This document shows positions 33,967-43,137 of a DNA stretch of 64,000 nucleotides, piece after piece. The notes beneath the pieces were generated by a model, which was not told the DNA's origin, made no database searches, and saw only the letters and a program-made list of their open reading frames with translations. The first letter of the stretch is position 1. Each line of letters starts with the position of its first letter. The stretch covers positions 3,968,001-4,032,000 of the forward strand of contig NZ_OZ242363.1 in assembly GCF_965208895.1 (NCBI RefSeq). The letters are read 5' to 3'. This DNA is from Poriferisodalis sp965208895. Lineage in GTDB: Bacteria > Actinomycetota > Acidimicrobiia > Acidimicrobiales > Poriferisodalaceae. Position numbers and translations under genes: made by a program.

Positions 33967-35502
33967 CTACCAGGGATCGATCGGGTGCTTGCGGCTCTCG
34001 CGCGGCTGCGGGGTTGGCAGCGCCGCCAGCAGTCGGGCGATCAGGTCGCGAGTCGTGGCTGGGTCGACGATGTCGTCCAGCAAGAACGACCGGGCGAATT
34101 CCAGGCCGGTATTGCGTTCCTTCCACTCCGCGACGCGCCGATCCTGGATCTCGCGCCGGATTGCGTCGTCTGGCGCAGCCTCGAGCTCGTCGCGGAACAC
34201 GATGTTCACAGCGCCTTCGAGGCCCATGCCGCCGAATTCCGCAGTCGGCCAGCCGACATACAGGTCAGGGTTCAACGCGTCGGAACCCATCGCGTAGTAG
34301 CCGAGGCCATATGCCTTGCGCAGGATCACGGTCAGGATCGGCACGTCGACAGCGCTGAGCGCCACCAGGGTGCGGGCGCTGTGACGCACGAGAGCGGACT
34401 TCTCCGCAGCCGTCCCGATCATGAAACCGGGCGTGTCGCACAGGAAGAGCAGCGGCAGGTCGTAGGCGTTGCACAGCTCGACGTGGCGCGAGAACTTGGC
34501 CGAGCCCTCGGCATCGATCGCGCCTGCTCCGAACATCGGGTTGTTCGCAAGCACACCGATGGGGTGTCCGTCGATCCTGCACAGCGACGTTGACAAGCAC
34601 CGGCCGAACTTGGGGCGCAGCTCCAAGACGGACCCTTCGTCGGCCAGGATCTCCACGATCTTGCGCACGTCATAGGCACGTCGAGTGTTCTCAGGCACCA
34701 TCGTGCGCAACGGGGTTTGATCCGCGGCGACCGGCGGCGGGGGAGTCGCCACGTCGGTGAAGTACGACAGGTACTTGCGAGCAGTGTGCAGCGCTGCTGT
34801 CTCGTCGTCGACAACCAGTTCGATGGTGCCCGCCCGCTCGTGCATCGAGACGGGGCCGAGTTCTTCGGGGGTCAAGTCCTCGCCGGTTGCGGATCTCACG
34901 AGCGGCGGGCCCGAGAGGCCCAGCGTCGAGTTCTTGGTCGCGATCACCACATCGGAGGTGCCGGCAATGTTGGCCTGGCCGGCGAAGCTCGGTCCCGACA
35001 GGATCGTGACGATCGGCACCAGGCCTGAGAGCCGTGCGAGCTGGATGAACGTGGTCGCCGTGCCGCTGTCGTAGAACAGCTCGGTGGCGCGCGCCCCGGC
35101 GCCTTCTGACCAGAAGATGACCGGCCAGCGGTTGCGCTCGGCCACCTCCATCATCCGGTCTACCTTGCGATGGTTGGTCGGGCTCTGGCTGCCGCCCATC
35201 ACCGTGTAGTCGTAGGTGAAGGCGCACACCGCGACGCCGTCGACGCGTCCGACGCCCATCACCAAGCCGTCGGCTGGGGCGTCGCCCAGCGAGCGGATCT
35301 GAGGCTGTGCGAGCTGTCCGTACTCGACGAACGTCTCAGGATCGAACAGGGCGGCGATGCGTTCTCGAGCCGTCCATCGGCCTCGTGCGTGCTGGCGAGC
35401 CACGGCGGTGGGCCGGGCTACGTCCAGCGTTGCCTCCTTGGCTGCCATGGCCTTGGCCAGCCGCGGCGTTGTCGCGTTATCGGATGTGGCTTCATCAGTC
35501 AC
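33967..35502 (-). CDS. Acyl-CoA carboxylase carboxyltransferase (beta) subunit
   Basis: Moves the carboxyl group from biotin to an acyl-CoA (propionyl-, acetyl- or similar). 511 residues from GTG 35502, supported by TAAGTT 8 nt upstream. Two crotonase-fold halves: RERIAALFDPETFVEYG, YTVMGGSQSPTNHRKVDRMM, then LRTMVPENTRRAYDVRKIVE, LFLCDTPGFMIGTAAE and WPTAEFGGMGLEGAV. No biotin subunit adjoins. It resembles the C-terminal part of the fusion at 58262. Convergent with the transglutaminase gene. Confidence 0.93.
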   Translation of the reverse strand: MTDEATSDNATTPRLAKAMAAKEATLDVARPTAVARQHARGRWTARERIAALFDPETFVEYGQLAQPQIRSLGDAPADGLVMGVGRVDGVAVCAFTYDYTVMGGSQSPTNHRKVDRMMEVAERNRWPVIFWSEGAGARATELFYDSGTATTFIQLARLSGLVPIVTILSGPSFAGQANIAGTSDVVIATKNSTLGLSGPPLVRSATGEDLTPEELGPVSMHERAGTIELVVDDETAALHTARKYLSYFTDVATPPPPVAADQTPLRTMVPENTRRAYDVRKIVEILADEGSVLELRPKFGRCLSTSLCRIDGHPIGVLANNPMFGAGAIDAEGSAKFSRHVELCNAYDLPLLFLCDTPGFMIGTAAEKSALVRHSARTLVALSAVDVPILTVILRKAYGLGYYAMGSDALNPDLYVGWPTAEFGGMGLEGAVNIVFRDELEAAPDDAIRREIQDRRVAEWKERNTGLEFARSFLLDDIVDPATTRDLIARLLAALPTPQPRESRKHPIDPW

Positions 35503-35510
35503 AGTGTCTG

Positions 35511-35516
35511 AACTTA
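35511..35516 (-). promoter_or_regulatory. -10-like hexamer for a leaderless start
   Basis: TAAGTT on the minus strand, 8 nt before GTG 35502. The 268-bp region up to 35772 contains two divergent promoters and no gene that I can support. Confidence 0.5.
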
Positions 35517-35758
35517 GGAGCCGCGCGGGTAGGTGCGCCCGCTGGGGAAGCGGCAAGAGCCTCGGCTCCAGCGATCCGGCAGGCGAGAGATCTATACCGC
35601 AGCGCATCTCTTGGTCGGCGTCATCACCGCATCGCCATCCATCCAGAAGGGAACCGGTCGCAACGTCGCCGAGTCTCCTGCCGCCTCCCCAGCTCCGGCA
35701 TCTGCGCCTACTGGCTTGAGTCCTGAGAGCTCGCGCGGACAGGGCGCATTCGCGGCGT

Positions 35759-35764
35759 TAGGGT
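35759..35764 (+). promoter_or_regulatory. -10-like hexamer for a leaderless start
   Basis: TAGGGT, 7 nt before GTG 35772. It decides between GTG 35772 and GTG 35763, which lies inside the hexamer. Confidence 0.5.
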
Positions 35765-35771
35765 GCGCGGC

Positions 35772-37184
35772 GTGAAGCCGACTGATGAGGCGTTGGCCGA
35801 GCGACGGGCGCGAGTGGCGAAGCGCTGGGAGCTGACCGACGAGGTGGTGCTCCTGCGGGCGGGAGAGCCCGCTGGCTGGTCGGGGACAGATCAGCATTTC
35901 GCCTTCCTGCCGCATCCTGACGTCGCATATCTCACGGCGGTGGGATCGCCGGGCACGACGCTGGCCTTCGATGCCGCGGCCGGCGAATGGGAGCTCTTCG
36001 GGCCCCGCTTCACGCCCGAACGGCTCGTGTGGGAGCAGCCGCCGACACCCGTGGGCCGACCGCTGGACGAGTTGGGCGACTGGCTGGCGGAGCGAGGCGA
36101 TCGCACCGTCATCGAGCTGGGCGCCGGTGCTGAGATGCCCGAGACGCTGCCGGCTGCGGCCGAGAAGGCTGAGTCCGACACGCCCGCCAGCAACGGGCAG
36201 CCCGCAGAGGCGTCTGACGACTCGACTGACGAACAGGCCGATGCATCGCCGGAAGCGACCGTCCTGCGACTGGGCGCTGCGATTGCGCTGGAGCGCATGA
36301 CCAAGGACGAAGCCGAGCTTGACGACATCCGTTGCGCCGCTGCCGCGAGCGCAACCGGATTCGACTGGGTGTACGCAAACGCCGCGGCAGGCATGACTGA
36401 GCGCGAGATCCAGGTCGGCATGGAGGCACAGTTCTTCGCTGCGGGAGCACCCCGGGTGGCCTACGACAGCATCGTTGCCTCTGGCCCGCATGGGGCGTAC
36501 TTGCATTACGTCTATGCGGGCGACGATCCCCTGCGGCCGGCGACCAGGACGGTGGAAGCCGGCGACCTGTTGCTCATCGACGCCGGGGCGCAATTCGGCG
36601 GTTACGCCAGCGATGTGACCCGCACGATGGTCGTGGGCGCCGATCCCACTGACGAGCAGGAGTACATCTGGAAGCTCGTGCTGAGCGCCCAGCAGCAGAC
36701 GATCGACATGTGCAGGCCTGGGATCGTGTGGCGCGATGTGCACCTGGCTTCCGCCCGGATCCTGGGGGCGGGACTGGTCGAGATGGGCGTGCTGCGGGGT
36801 GACCCGGCAGAACTCGTGACCCAAGGCGCGGTGGCGCTGTTCTTCCCTCATGGGCTCGGGCACCTGCTGGGTCTGTCGGTGCACGACATCACGAGCGTTC
36901 CGTACAGCCGAACGCCGAGCGACGACCCGGTGCTGTCGAGGCTGGGGCCAGAACGAGTCCTCGCTGCCGGCATGGTCACCACCGTGGAGCCCGGGATCTA
37001 TTTCATCGATGCCCTGCTGTGCGACCCGGCCCGGCGGGAGAAGTTCGCAGACAGCGTGGTGTGGGATCGGGTCGACGAGTTGAGGGGTTTCGGCGGCATC
37101 CGGATCGAGGACGATGTGCTCGTGACCGATGCCGATCCTGAGGTGCTGACGGCGGCGATCGCCAAGCCGATCCGCATCGGTTGA
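35772..37184 (+). CDS. M24-family metallopeptidase (Xaa-Pro aminopeptidase-like)
   Basis: 470 residues. The N-terminal domain (1-170, with GTDQHFAFLPHPDVAYLTAV) includes an acidic, low-complexity insert near 135-165. The catalytic pita-bread fold follows with its metal ligands: LLIDAGAQFGGYASDVTRTM (two Asp), FFPHGLGHLLGLSVHDI (His), TTVEPGIYF (Glu) and GIRIEDDVLVT (Glu). Cleaves the residue before proline at the N-terminus, or a related dipeptide. Confidence 0.92.
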   Translation: MKPTDEALAERRARVAKRWELTDEVVLLRAGEPAGWSGTDQHFAFLPHPDVAYLTAVGSPGTTLAFDAAAGEWELFGPRFTPERLVWEQPPTPVGRPLDELGDWLAERGDRTVIELGAGAEMPETLPAAAEKAESDTPASNGQPAEASDDSTDEQADASPEATVLRLGAAIALERMTKDEAELDDIRCAAAASATGFDWVYANAAAGMTEREIQVGMEAQFFAAGAPRVAYDSIVASGPHGAYLHYVYAGDDPLRPATRTVEAGDLLLIDAGAQFGGYASDVTRTMVVGADPTDEQEYIWKLVLSAQQQTIDMCRPGIVWRDVHLASARILGAGLVEMGVLRGDPAELVTQGAVALFFPHGLGHLLGLSVHDITSVPYSRTPSDDPVLSRLGPERVLAAGMVTTVEPGIYFIDALLCDPARREKFADSVVWDRVDELRGFGGIRIEDDVLVTDADPEVLTAAIAKPIRIG

Positions 37185-37244
37185 ATCCGGAACGGTTCGC
37201 GCAGTGCTTCACCGATTGTGCGACGGCCGCACGGATGGCATCGG

Positions 37245-38555
37245 ATGAGCCCGCAGCGCTTCGACGCCATCGTCATCGGCGCCGGTGTCATCGGCACGTC
37301 AGTCACGTGCGAGCTGGCACGGCGCGGCTGGCGGGTGCTGGGCCTCGACCGCAACCCCGGCGCCGGCCAGGGTTCCACCAGCGCCTCGTCGGCCATCGTG
37401 CGGTTCACCTACTCGACCCGCTCGGGCGTGGCGATGTCCTACGAAGGCCTGCAGTACTGGCTGGATTGGCCCAACCACATCGGCGCGTGCGACGAGGCGG
37501 GCTACGCAGGGTTCACCGAGTGCGGGATGGTGACGCTCTTCAGCGGCGAAGGTCCCCACCTGCTGCCGGTGCCGCACTTCGAGGCGCTCGGCGTTCCCCA
37601 TGAGATCTGGGATTGCGACGAGACGGTCGCCCGGCTCGTCCCGCTCGACATGGCCCGTTTCGGTCCGCCCCGCCAACTCGACGACCCTGACTTCTGGGCG
37701 GAGCCCACGTCGCGCCTCGAGGGCGCCCTGTGGACGCCCGAAGCTGGGTACGTGGGCGATCCGCAGCTTGCCGCCCACAACCTGCGGCTCGCGGCGGAGG
37801 CTGCAGGTGCCGAATTCCGCTTCGGTGCGACCGTGGTCGGGATCTCAGGCTCCGGTCGCGCCGAGGGCGTGGTGCTCGCCGACGGCACTGAGGTGTCGGC
37901 GCCCGTGGTGGTGAATGTCGCCGGTCCGCACAGCAGCGCCGTCAACCGCCTCGCCGGCGTGCTCGACGACATGTCGATCAGCACCCGGCCGCTGCGCAAG
38001 GAGGTGTATCACGTGCCCTCGCCGCCGGGTGTCGACTTCGAGCACCGTGGTGCAGCGATGGCCGACGACGACTGCGGCTGCTATGTGCGGCCCGAGGTGG
38101 GCAACAACGTCCTCATCGGCTCCCTCGAGTTGGATTCGACGCACTTCGAGTGGCTCGACACCGACAAGATCGACGGCTGCTCACAAGACCTCAGCCGTGA
38201 TCAGTGGGAAACCCATGTGCTGCGGTTCGCCCGGCGGATGCCCGATCTCGGACTGCCGCACCAGCCGCGAGGCATCGTAGGCGTGTACGACGTGGCCGAC
38301 GACTGGATCCCGATCTACGACCGCACGTCGCTCGACGGGTTCTACGTAGCGATCGGCACCAGCGGCAACCAGTTCAAGAACGCCGCAGTCGCCGGCCATT
38401 GCATGGCCGAGCTGATCGGTGCGGTCGAAGCCGGCCACGACCACGACGCCGACCCCGTCGTCGTGACCGGCAAGCACACCGGCTTCGACATCGACATGGG
38501 CACGTTCTCCCGCAAGCGGGACCTCCACGGCTCGTCAATGTCGGTGCTCGGCTAA
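37245..38555 (+). CDS. FAD-dependent amino-acid oxidase/dehydrogenase (DAO family)
   Basis: 436 residues from ATG 37245. FAD-binding start FDAIVIGAGVIGTSVTCELA (GxGxxG) and DRNPGAGQGSTSASSAIVRF, where the Ser-rich loop is typical of sarcosine/dimethylglycine oxidase relatives. The C-terminal YVAIGTSGNQFKNAAVAGH closes the FAD site. It probably oxidises an N-methylated or small secondary amine. 60 bp after the M24 gene on the same strand. Confidence 0.9.
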   Translation: MSPQRFDAIVIGAGVIGTSVTCELARRGWRVLGLDRNPGAGQGSTSASSAIVRFTYSTRSGVAMSYEGLQYWLDWPNHIGACDEAGYAGFTECGMVTLFSGEGPHLLPVPHFEALGVPHEIWDCDETVARLVPLDMARFGPPRQLDDPDFWAEPTSRLEGALWTPEAGYVGDPQLAAHNLRLAAEAAGAEFRFGATVVGISGSGRAEGVVLADGTEVSAPVVVNVAGPHSSAVNRLAGVLDDMSISTRPLRKEVYHVPSPPGVDFEHRGAAMADDDCGCYVRPEVGNNVLIGSLELDSTHFEWLDTDKIDGCSQDLSRDQWETHVLRFARRMPDLGLPHQPRGIVGVYDVADDWIPIYDRTSLDGFYVAIGTSGNQFKNAAVAGHCMAELIGAVEAGHDHDADPVVVTGKHTGFDIDMGTFSRKRDLHGSSMSVLG

Positions 38556-38681
38556 CGCCGACCGCACATGTGACAGTGCTCGGCAAAGTTTGGTTGCTCG
38601 CTGGCTTGCGGCAAACATCGGCATTGTTTCCCTCTCGGGAAAGCCCAATTTCTGACACGCCTCTGAATCGAATCTCCGTTA

Positions 38682-38693
38682 GAACATTCGTTC
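38682..38693. promoter_or_regulatory. LexA-box-like dyad GAAC-N4-GTTC
   Basis: GAACATTCGTTC directly abuts the -35 hexamer of the protease promoter. Actinobacterial and Gram-positive SOS boxes have the form GAAC-N4-GTTC. Binding here would block RNA polymerase. Only a sequence match; other dimeric regulators also use such dyads. Confidence 0.4.
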
Positions 38694-38723
38694 TTGACTT
38701 GACGCTTGAACGTGCCTTACGTT
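38694..38723 (+). promoter_or_regulatory. Sigma70-like promoter of the secreted protease
   Basis: TTGACT (38694-38699), 18-bp spacer and TACGTT (38718-38723), about 53 nt before ATG 38777, which has its own GGAG site. Confidence 0.5.
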
Positions 38724-38776
38724 CGTGTGCAGCGGCCCGGTTGTATCCGGGCACCGACAGTACGAAGGAGTCAAGG

Positions 38777-40150
38777 ATGTTGCATCAGGAACTGCGGAGT
38801 CGGGGCGACCCCGCCACTTCTCGCTTTGGTCGGTTTGGCAGACGGTCCCGCATGCGGGACCGTTTTTGGGTTCTGGTGGCGCTTGTCGTCGCAGCAGTGG
38901 TCTTGGCGCCGATGTCGGCCGGCGCGGGCGGCCCCGACGGCCCCCTCCACTCGGGCACGGCCGGTGACCATCTGGACACATCGCCGTCCGGTCCACTGGG
39001 AAGCACGTCTGATGGAAACGGCCCGCCGGATTCCGCGCTCGTTGAGATGGCGAATCAACTCGCCGCCGAGTTTGGCGTCGGCGCCGATGCAGCACTGGCC
39101 CGTCTGCGGCATCAAGAGGCCGTTGCACCGCTGATCGCGAAGTGGCGGCGGCAGCATCCAGAAGCATTCGGAGGCGCCTACCACGCCGACGGCTTCGCCA
39201 CTCGGACGACGGTGCGTTGGGTTGGGCAAGTGCCCGCCTCGATCGTTGCCGAAATTGAGCAGTCGGGTCTGGCGATTGGATTGGATGCCACCGCTACCGC
39301 TTCGCAAGCTGCGCTGGTCGGGATGACCCGTGCGATAGCGCAAGCACTGCACGACGCCGGTTCGACTGATTTTGCGGTGGCACCGAATATTCGCACGCAG
39401 AGAATCGACGTCATTCTCGGCGTCACCGACGAGACTTCTGCGAACGCGAGCGAATTCGAACGAACGATCCGGGAACTGGAGACCTCGACCATCGGTGTAG
39501 GCGTCAGCCGTGTCACTGAGGGTCCGTTCACGCCCGACACGGCGCAGGGCGGCACGGTTGGCAGCACCAAGAGCGACGGTTCGGACATCGAATGCACGTT
39601 CTCATTCGGCGTCCGTTCCGGTTCGACGTACGGTCTGCTGGCAGCAGGCCACTGCGCGAACACGCTGTACTACGTCGATCCTGTCTCTGCTAGCACAACA
39701 GCGCTGACGTTGCGGGACGAGTACGCGGGCTACTACGGCGACTTCGCTTGGTACTCGTACTCGGGCACCGTCCAGCCGAAGTTCTATGCCGGATCAGGAA
39801 CCTCGAATCTGCGTACGGTGACGAGCGTCAAGTCGGCGAGCGCGATTGCGATTGGCGACTACTACTGTAAGTTTGGGCGCGCCTCGAACCGGCCGGACTG
39901 CAACAACGTCAAGTACACCGATGTGTGCCACAACGGCGACAGTCTCGTGTGCAGTCAGGTACGCATGCGAAGCGTGTATGGGGCAGGCGGGGACAGCGGT
40001 GGCCCGTGGTACTCAGGCACTCAAGCTGTGGGCATCAACACCGGCCGGTATGGCAGCGGCGGAGTCTCTTCGACGACCAACAGCGAGCATGCTTTCACCC
40101 CAGTCTCCTTGGCGGCAGACGAGCTCGGCGTACAAGTGTTGACCAGATAG
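38777..40150 (+). CDS. Secreted trypsin-like serine protease with pro-region
   Basis: 457 residues from ATG 38777 (GGAG six nt upstream); ATG 38852 is an internal alternative. Basic N-region, hydrophobic signal (FWVLVALVVAAVVLAPMSAG), then a pro-region of about 170 residues. The catalytic domain begins near GGTVGSTKSDGS (~255) and has His in LLAAGHCAN, Asp in YYGDFAWYSY (probable) and Ser in GAGGDSGGPWYS. Paired Cys suggest disulfides. It resembles streptogrisin/alpha-lytic-type extracellular proteases. Its stop overlaps the next start (TAGTG). See the palindrome inside its 5' coding region. Confidence 0.9.
   Translation: MLHQELRSRGDPATSRFGRFGRRSRMRDRFWVLVALVVAAVVLAPMSAGAGGPDGPLHSGTAGDHLDTSPSGPLGSTSDGNGPPDSALVEMANQLAAEFGVGADAALARLRHQEAVAPLIAKWRRQHPEAFGGAYHADGFATRTTVRWVGQVPASIVAEIEQSGLAIGLDATATASQAALVGMTRAIAQALHDAGSTDFAVAPNIRTQRIDVILGVTDETSANASEFERTIRELETSTIGVGVSRVTEGPFTPDTAQGGTVGSTKSDGSDIECTFSFGVRSGSTYGLLAAGHCANTLYYVDPVSASTTALTLRDEYAGYYGDFAWYSYSGTVQPKFYAGSGTSNLRTVTSVKSASAIAIGDYYCKFGRASNRPDCNNVKYTDVCHNGDSLVCSQVRMRSVYGAGGDSGGPWYSGTQAVGINTGRYGSGGVSSTTNSEHAFTPVSLAADELGVQVLTR
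38842..38867 (+). terminator. 22-bp perfect palindrome plus T-run inside the protease 5' coding region
   Basis: ACGGTCCCGC at 38842-38851 is followed by AT and its exact inverse to 38863, then TTTT. As RNA it forms an 8-bp or longer stem with a U-tract, the form of an intrinsic terminator, and it encloses ATG 38852. A smaller hairpin (CGGGG-CGA-CCCCG) lies about 25-40 nt earlier. It could attenuate transcription or hide a start codon. Confidence 0.5.
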
Positions 40151-40824
40151 TGCGTATCGCCAGTAGCAGACTACGACGGCGGCAACCGTGGCCAGGCCGC
40201 CGAGTGCTGTGGGTGTCCGCCACGGCAGTCGTCGGTGCGCTCGCTATCGGGAACGCCTGTACAGCCTTGTTTCGGGAAGCCGCCGAGGGGCCTCCGAGCC
40301 GCCTCGTGCAAGTCGAATACAGGCCCGACGCTTGGACCGACGTCCGCTATTCGCCCCGGCAGGTGCTGCTCGATATCGGAATCCGCTGCATCACCGGTAC
40401 CGGTCGCGACGGCACCAGGTATTTGCTGCTGTTCGAGACTGGCCGCGAACTCGTCGAAGTCGACGGCTCGCCGGCGATCGCGGGCGTGTACCTGCCGAAC
40501 CTGTCGCTGCTGCGATCTGCGACAACCGCCGCCGCAGTACCGCAGGCAACGGTGAATCTGCTCGGCGAGGACGACCACGAAGCGCTGTACTTCGATCCCC
40601 ACGGCTCGGTTGTCCGAGGCGACCGCAACGGATTCTGGGTAGGGGCACACGGAGAGGAATGGGGCGTCGGCAGTTTCGCAACTCAAGGCACTGCCGCTAA
40701 TGGCGAAGTGATGCTTACCTCCATCAGGGCTGTGGGTCACCCCGGGCTGCGATGGCTGACCACGCCATACCCGGAATGCGAGCAGTACCCCCACGCATGG
40801 GTGCCGAACGACCTTCCGACGTGA
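40150..40824 (+). CDS. Uncharacterised membrane-anchored or lipoprotein-like protein coupled to the protease
   Basis: 224 residues from GTG 40150, overlapping the protease stop by one base. An Arg-rich start, then a hydrophobic segment VLWVSATAVVGALAIGNAC with a Cys at its end, so it may be a lipoprotein or a signal-anchored protein. The rest is beta-rich with no recognised family. A stretch VLLDIGIRCI...YLLLFETG loosely resembles the core of the proteins at 2-919 and 3952 (LVIDRDCVYI...YVLSLPRG). Given the coupling, possible inhibitor, chaperone or surface partner of the protease. Confidence 0.7.
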   Translation: MRIASSRLRRRQPWPGRRVLWVSATAVVGALAIGNACTALFREAAEGPPSRLVQVEYRPDAWTDVRYSPRQVLLDIGIRCITGTGRDGTRYLLLFETGRELVEVDGSPAIAGVYLPNLSLLRSATTAAAVPQATVNLLGEDDHEALYFDPHGSVVRGDRNGFWVGAHGEEWGVGSFATQGTAANGEVMLTSIRAVGHPGLRWLTTPYPECEQYPHAWVPNDLPT

Positions 40825-40933
40825 CAATGCAGCCTTTGCAGTGTTGGACGCTCCCTTGTCAAGTGGCGAGCGCGAGGAGGTGGTTTCGTGCTCGTTCGTC
40901 GCGCCACATTCGGGGGCCTGATGATTCGCTTGG

Positions 40934-41701
40934 TCAAGACCAGGCGAACACTGGCTGTTCGAGCTCGTCGACGCGGGTGTTGAGGCCGTCGTAGGCGACC
41001 GCTCGGAATTGGTAGAGCACGGCGCCGGTGGGGGCGTGGATGAGGTCGCCGCCGATGGGGATCTGCACGACTGGGCGGTCGCTCTCAGGAATGCTGACAA
41101 AGCGAGGCGAGTCGTCCCTTGTCAGTTCGCGCATCGATATGCGATGCACCGAAGCCACTTCTGCGGGGTTGGCTACCGGTTCGCGGTCGTCCGACAGCCA
41201 GAACACGAACGGGCTGATCACGTAGCCCGAGCGGGTGGGGTAGTCGTCGAGCCGGCCGAGCAGATCGTCGCTGGTGAGCCGCAGTCCGACTTCTTCGTCG
41301 GCTTCCCGCATGGCCGCTTCCAGCGGTGTCTCACCGGCATCCAAGCGGCCTCCCGGCAGGGCCCATTGGCCGCCGTGGCCGCGCAGATGCGAGCCACGCC
41401 GGGTGAGCAGCACTGCTGCGCCACCGGCAGTGCCTTCCACGTCTCCGGTCAGCATCGGGTCGTCGGCGGCTCCGGGAACCGCGGCCAGCATCTCGCGTCG
41501 CTCCTCAGCGGTCAGACCGCGGAACGCCGGATCGGCCCCGTGCAGTTCGGCGTCGCTGTCCAACACGATCACTGCGACTGCGGCGTGCTTGCGGCCCTCA
41601 CCCGGATGCCGCTGGACGTCGTGTCGGGCCAAGTTCGCCGACAGCCGTTCCCGCAGCGATTCGTCGTGGGCGATCTCGCCGGTTGACGGCTCAGGCGACA
41701 T
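40934..41701 (-). CDS. Nudix hydrolase
   Basis: 255 residues from ATG 41701. The Nudix box is complete: GGRLDAGETPLEAAMREADE followed by EVGL. It is preceded by HGGQWALPGGR and followed by the UPF0035-type SPFVFWL, a layout typical of CoA pyrophosphohydrolases (NudL/YeaB-like). It would cleave CoA or acyl-CoA to 4'-phosphopantetheine and 3',5'-ADP, though other nucleotide substrates are possible. Divergent from the monooxygenase gene. Confidence 0.9.
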   Translation of the reverse strand: MSPEPSTGEIAHDESLRERLSANLARHDVQRHPGEGRKHAAVAVIVLDSDAELHGADPAFRGLTAEERREMLAAVPGAADDPMLTGDVEGTAGGAAVLLTRRGSHLRGHGGQWALPGGRLDAGETPLEAAMREADEEVGLRLTSDDLLGRLDDYPTRSGYVISPFVFWLSDDREPVANPAEVASVHRISMRELTRDDSPRFVSIPESDRPVVQIPIGGDLIHAPTGAVLYQFRAVAYDGLNTRVDELEQPVFAWS

Positions 41702-41754
41702 AGCCCGAGAGTCTGGCACCTCGCCCTTACGGCCCGCCGGTAAGCGGGACTCTC

Positions 41755-41760
41755 TACGAT
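41755..41760 (+). promoter_or_regulatory. -10-like hexamer for a leaderless start
   Basis: TACGAT, 8 nt before GTG 41769. Confidence 0.45.
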
Positions 41761-41768
41761 CGCTGGAC

Positions 41769-43124
41769 GTGAACGCGCAACGCCAGATCGTTTTGGTGGG
41801 TTTCCTGCAGGCGCAGAACTGCACGACGATCCCCGCAGCGTGGCGGCATCCGCAAGCCCGGCACGATGTAACCAGCTTCGACTACTACCGCCACATCGGC
41901 GAAGTGCTCGAGGCGGGCTGTTTTGATCTGGGCTTCTTCGATGACCGGCTCGCCATGCCCGACATGTTCGGAGGCGATCACCGTCACACCGTGGAAGCAG
42001 GCATCCGCTGCGTAAAGCTCGACCCGGTGACTGTGCTTACCGCGATGGGCGTGGCCACTAGCAGGCTCGGGCTCGGCGCCACCTACTCCACGACCTACTA
42101 CGAGCCGTTCCATGTGGCCCGGGTGTTCGCCACCTTGGACCACCTCACCGGCGGCCGCGCAGCGTGGAACGTCGTCACCTCAGTCAACGACAACGAAGCA
42201 CGCAACATGGGTCTGGTCCAGGCCCCTGCCCACGACGAGCGCTACGACCGGGCGGACGAGTTCATGGAGGTCGTCCACGGCCACTGGGACACCTGGGAGG
42301 CCGACGCCATCGCCGCTGACCGGGTGAGCGGGGTGTACGCCCACGGCGATCGGGTGCACCGTCTCGACCACGACGGCGAGTGGTTCTCGTCGCGGGGGCC
42401 GTTCACCGTGCCGCGCACGCCTCAAGGGCATCCGGTGGTCATCCAGGCCGGCCAGAGCGGCCGGGGCACTGCCTTTGCGGCCCGCTGGGGCGAGCTGCTG
42501 TTCGTCAGCCACGTGCGGCTTGATGCCGCTGTCGATCAGTACGGCGCGGTGAAGTCGCAGATCGCCGAGCTGGGCCGCGACCCTGATCAGGTGAAGATCA
42601 CCAACCTCACGTTCCCGGTGGTCGGGCGTACCATGGCCGAGGCGGAAGATCGCCGAGCGGCTTACGACGAGCTGCCGACGCTGATCGACGACCTGTCCCT
42701 GCTGTCGGAAGGGCTGAACTTCGATTTCGCGGCCCGCGGCCTCGACGAGCCTTTGTCCGACGACGACCTCGACGCCATGACGGGCATCCAGGGCATCCGC
42801 AACCAGGTGCTCCAGATCACCGGGCGCGCCAATCCCACTGTGCGCGACTTCGTGCAGATCTCAGGCCGGGGTCGGCTGGCTCACCCGACCGTCGGCGGCC
42901 CGGTCGAGCTGGCCGACCACTTCGAGGAATGGTTCACCGAGCGTGCAGTGGACGGGTTCGTGATCGCTGGCACACACATGCCTGGGGCATTCGAGGACTT
43001 CGTCGAACTCGTCGTGCCCGAGCTCCAGCGCCGTGGACTGTTCCGAACCGAGTACGAGGGCACCACGCTGCGCGACCACCTCGGCTTGCAGGTGCCCGAG
43101 CCTGGTTCGTGGCGCCTGACCTAG
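41769..43124 (+). CDS. NtaA/SnaA/DszA-family flavin-dependent monooxygenase
   Basis: 451 residues from GTG 41769. Luciferase-like barrel of the NtaA/DszA group: QAQNCTTIPAAWRHPQARHD, GCFDLGFFDDRLAMPDMFGG, GLGATYSTTYYEPFHVAR, LTGGRAAWNVVTSVND and VVIQAGQSGRGTAFAARW. These FMNH2-dependent enzymes oxidise nitrilotriacetate, sulfones, streptogramin precursors and similar compounds. A flavin reductase partner is not adjacent. Substrate unknown. Confidence 0.9.
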   Translation: MNAQRQIVLVGFLQAQNCTTIPAAWRHPQARHDVTSFDYYRHIGEVLEAGCFDLGFFDDRLAMPDMFGGDHRHTVEAGIRCVKLDPVTVLTAMGVATSRLGLGATYSTTYYEPFHVARVFATLDHLTGGRAAWNVVTSVNDNEARNMGLVQAPAHDERYDRADEFMEVVHGHWDTWEADAIAADRVSGVYAHGDRVHRLDHDGEWFSSRGPFTVPRTPQGHPVVIQAGQSGRGTAFAARWGELLFVSHVRLDAAVDQYGAVKSQIAELGRDPDQVKITNLTFPVVGRTMAEAEDRRAAYDELPTLIDDLSLLSEGLNFDFAARGLDEPLSDDDLDAMTGIQGIRNQVLQITGRANPTVRDFVQISGRGRLAHPTVGGPVELADHFEEWFTERAVDGFVIAGTHMPGAFEDFVELVVPELQRRGLFRTEYEGTTLRDHLGLQVPEPGSWRLT

Positions 43125-43137
43125 CCGTCAGCCTGAC

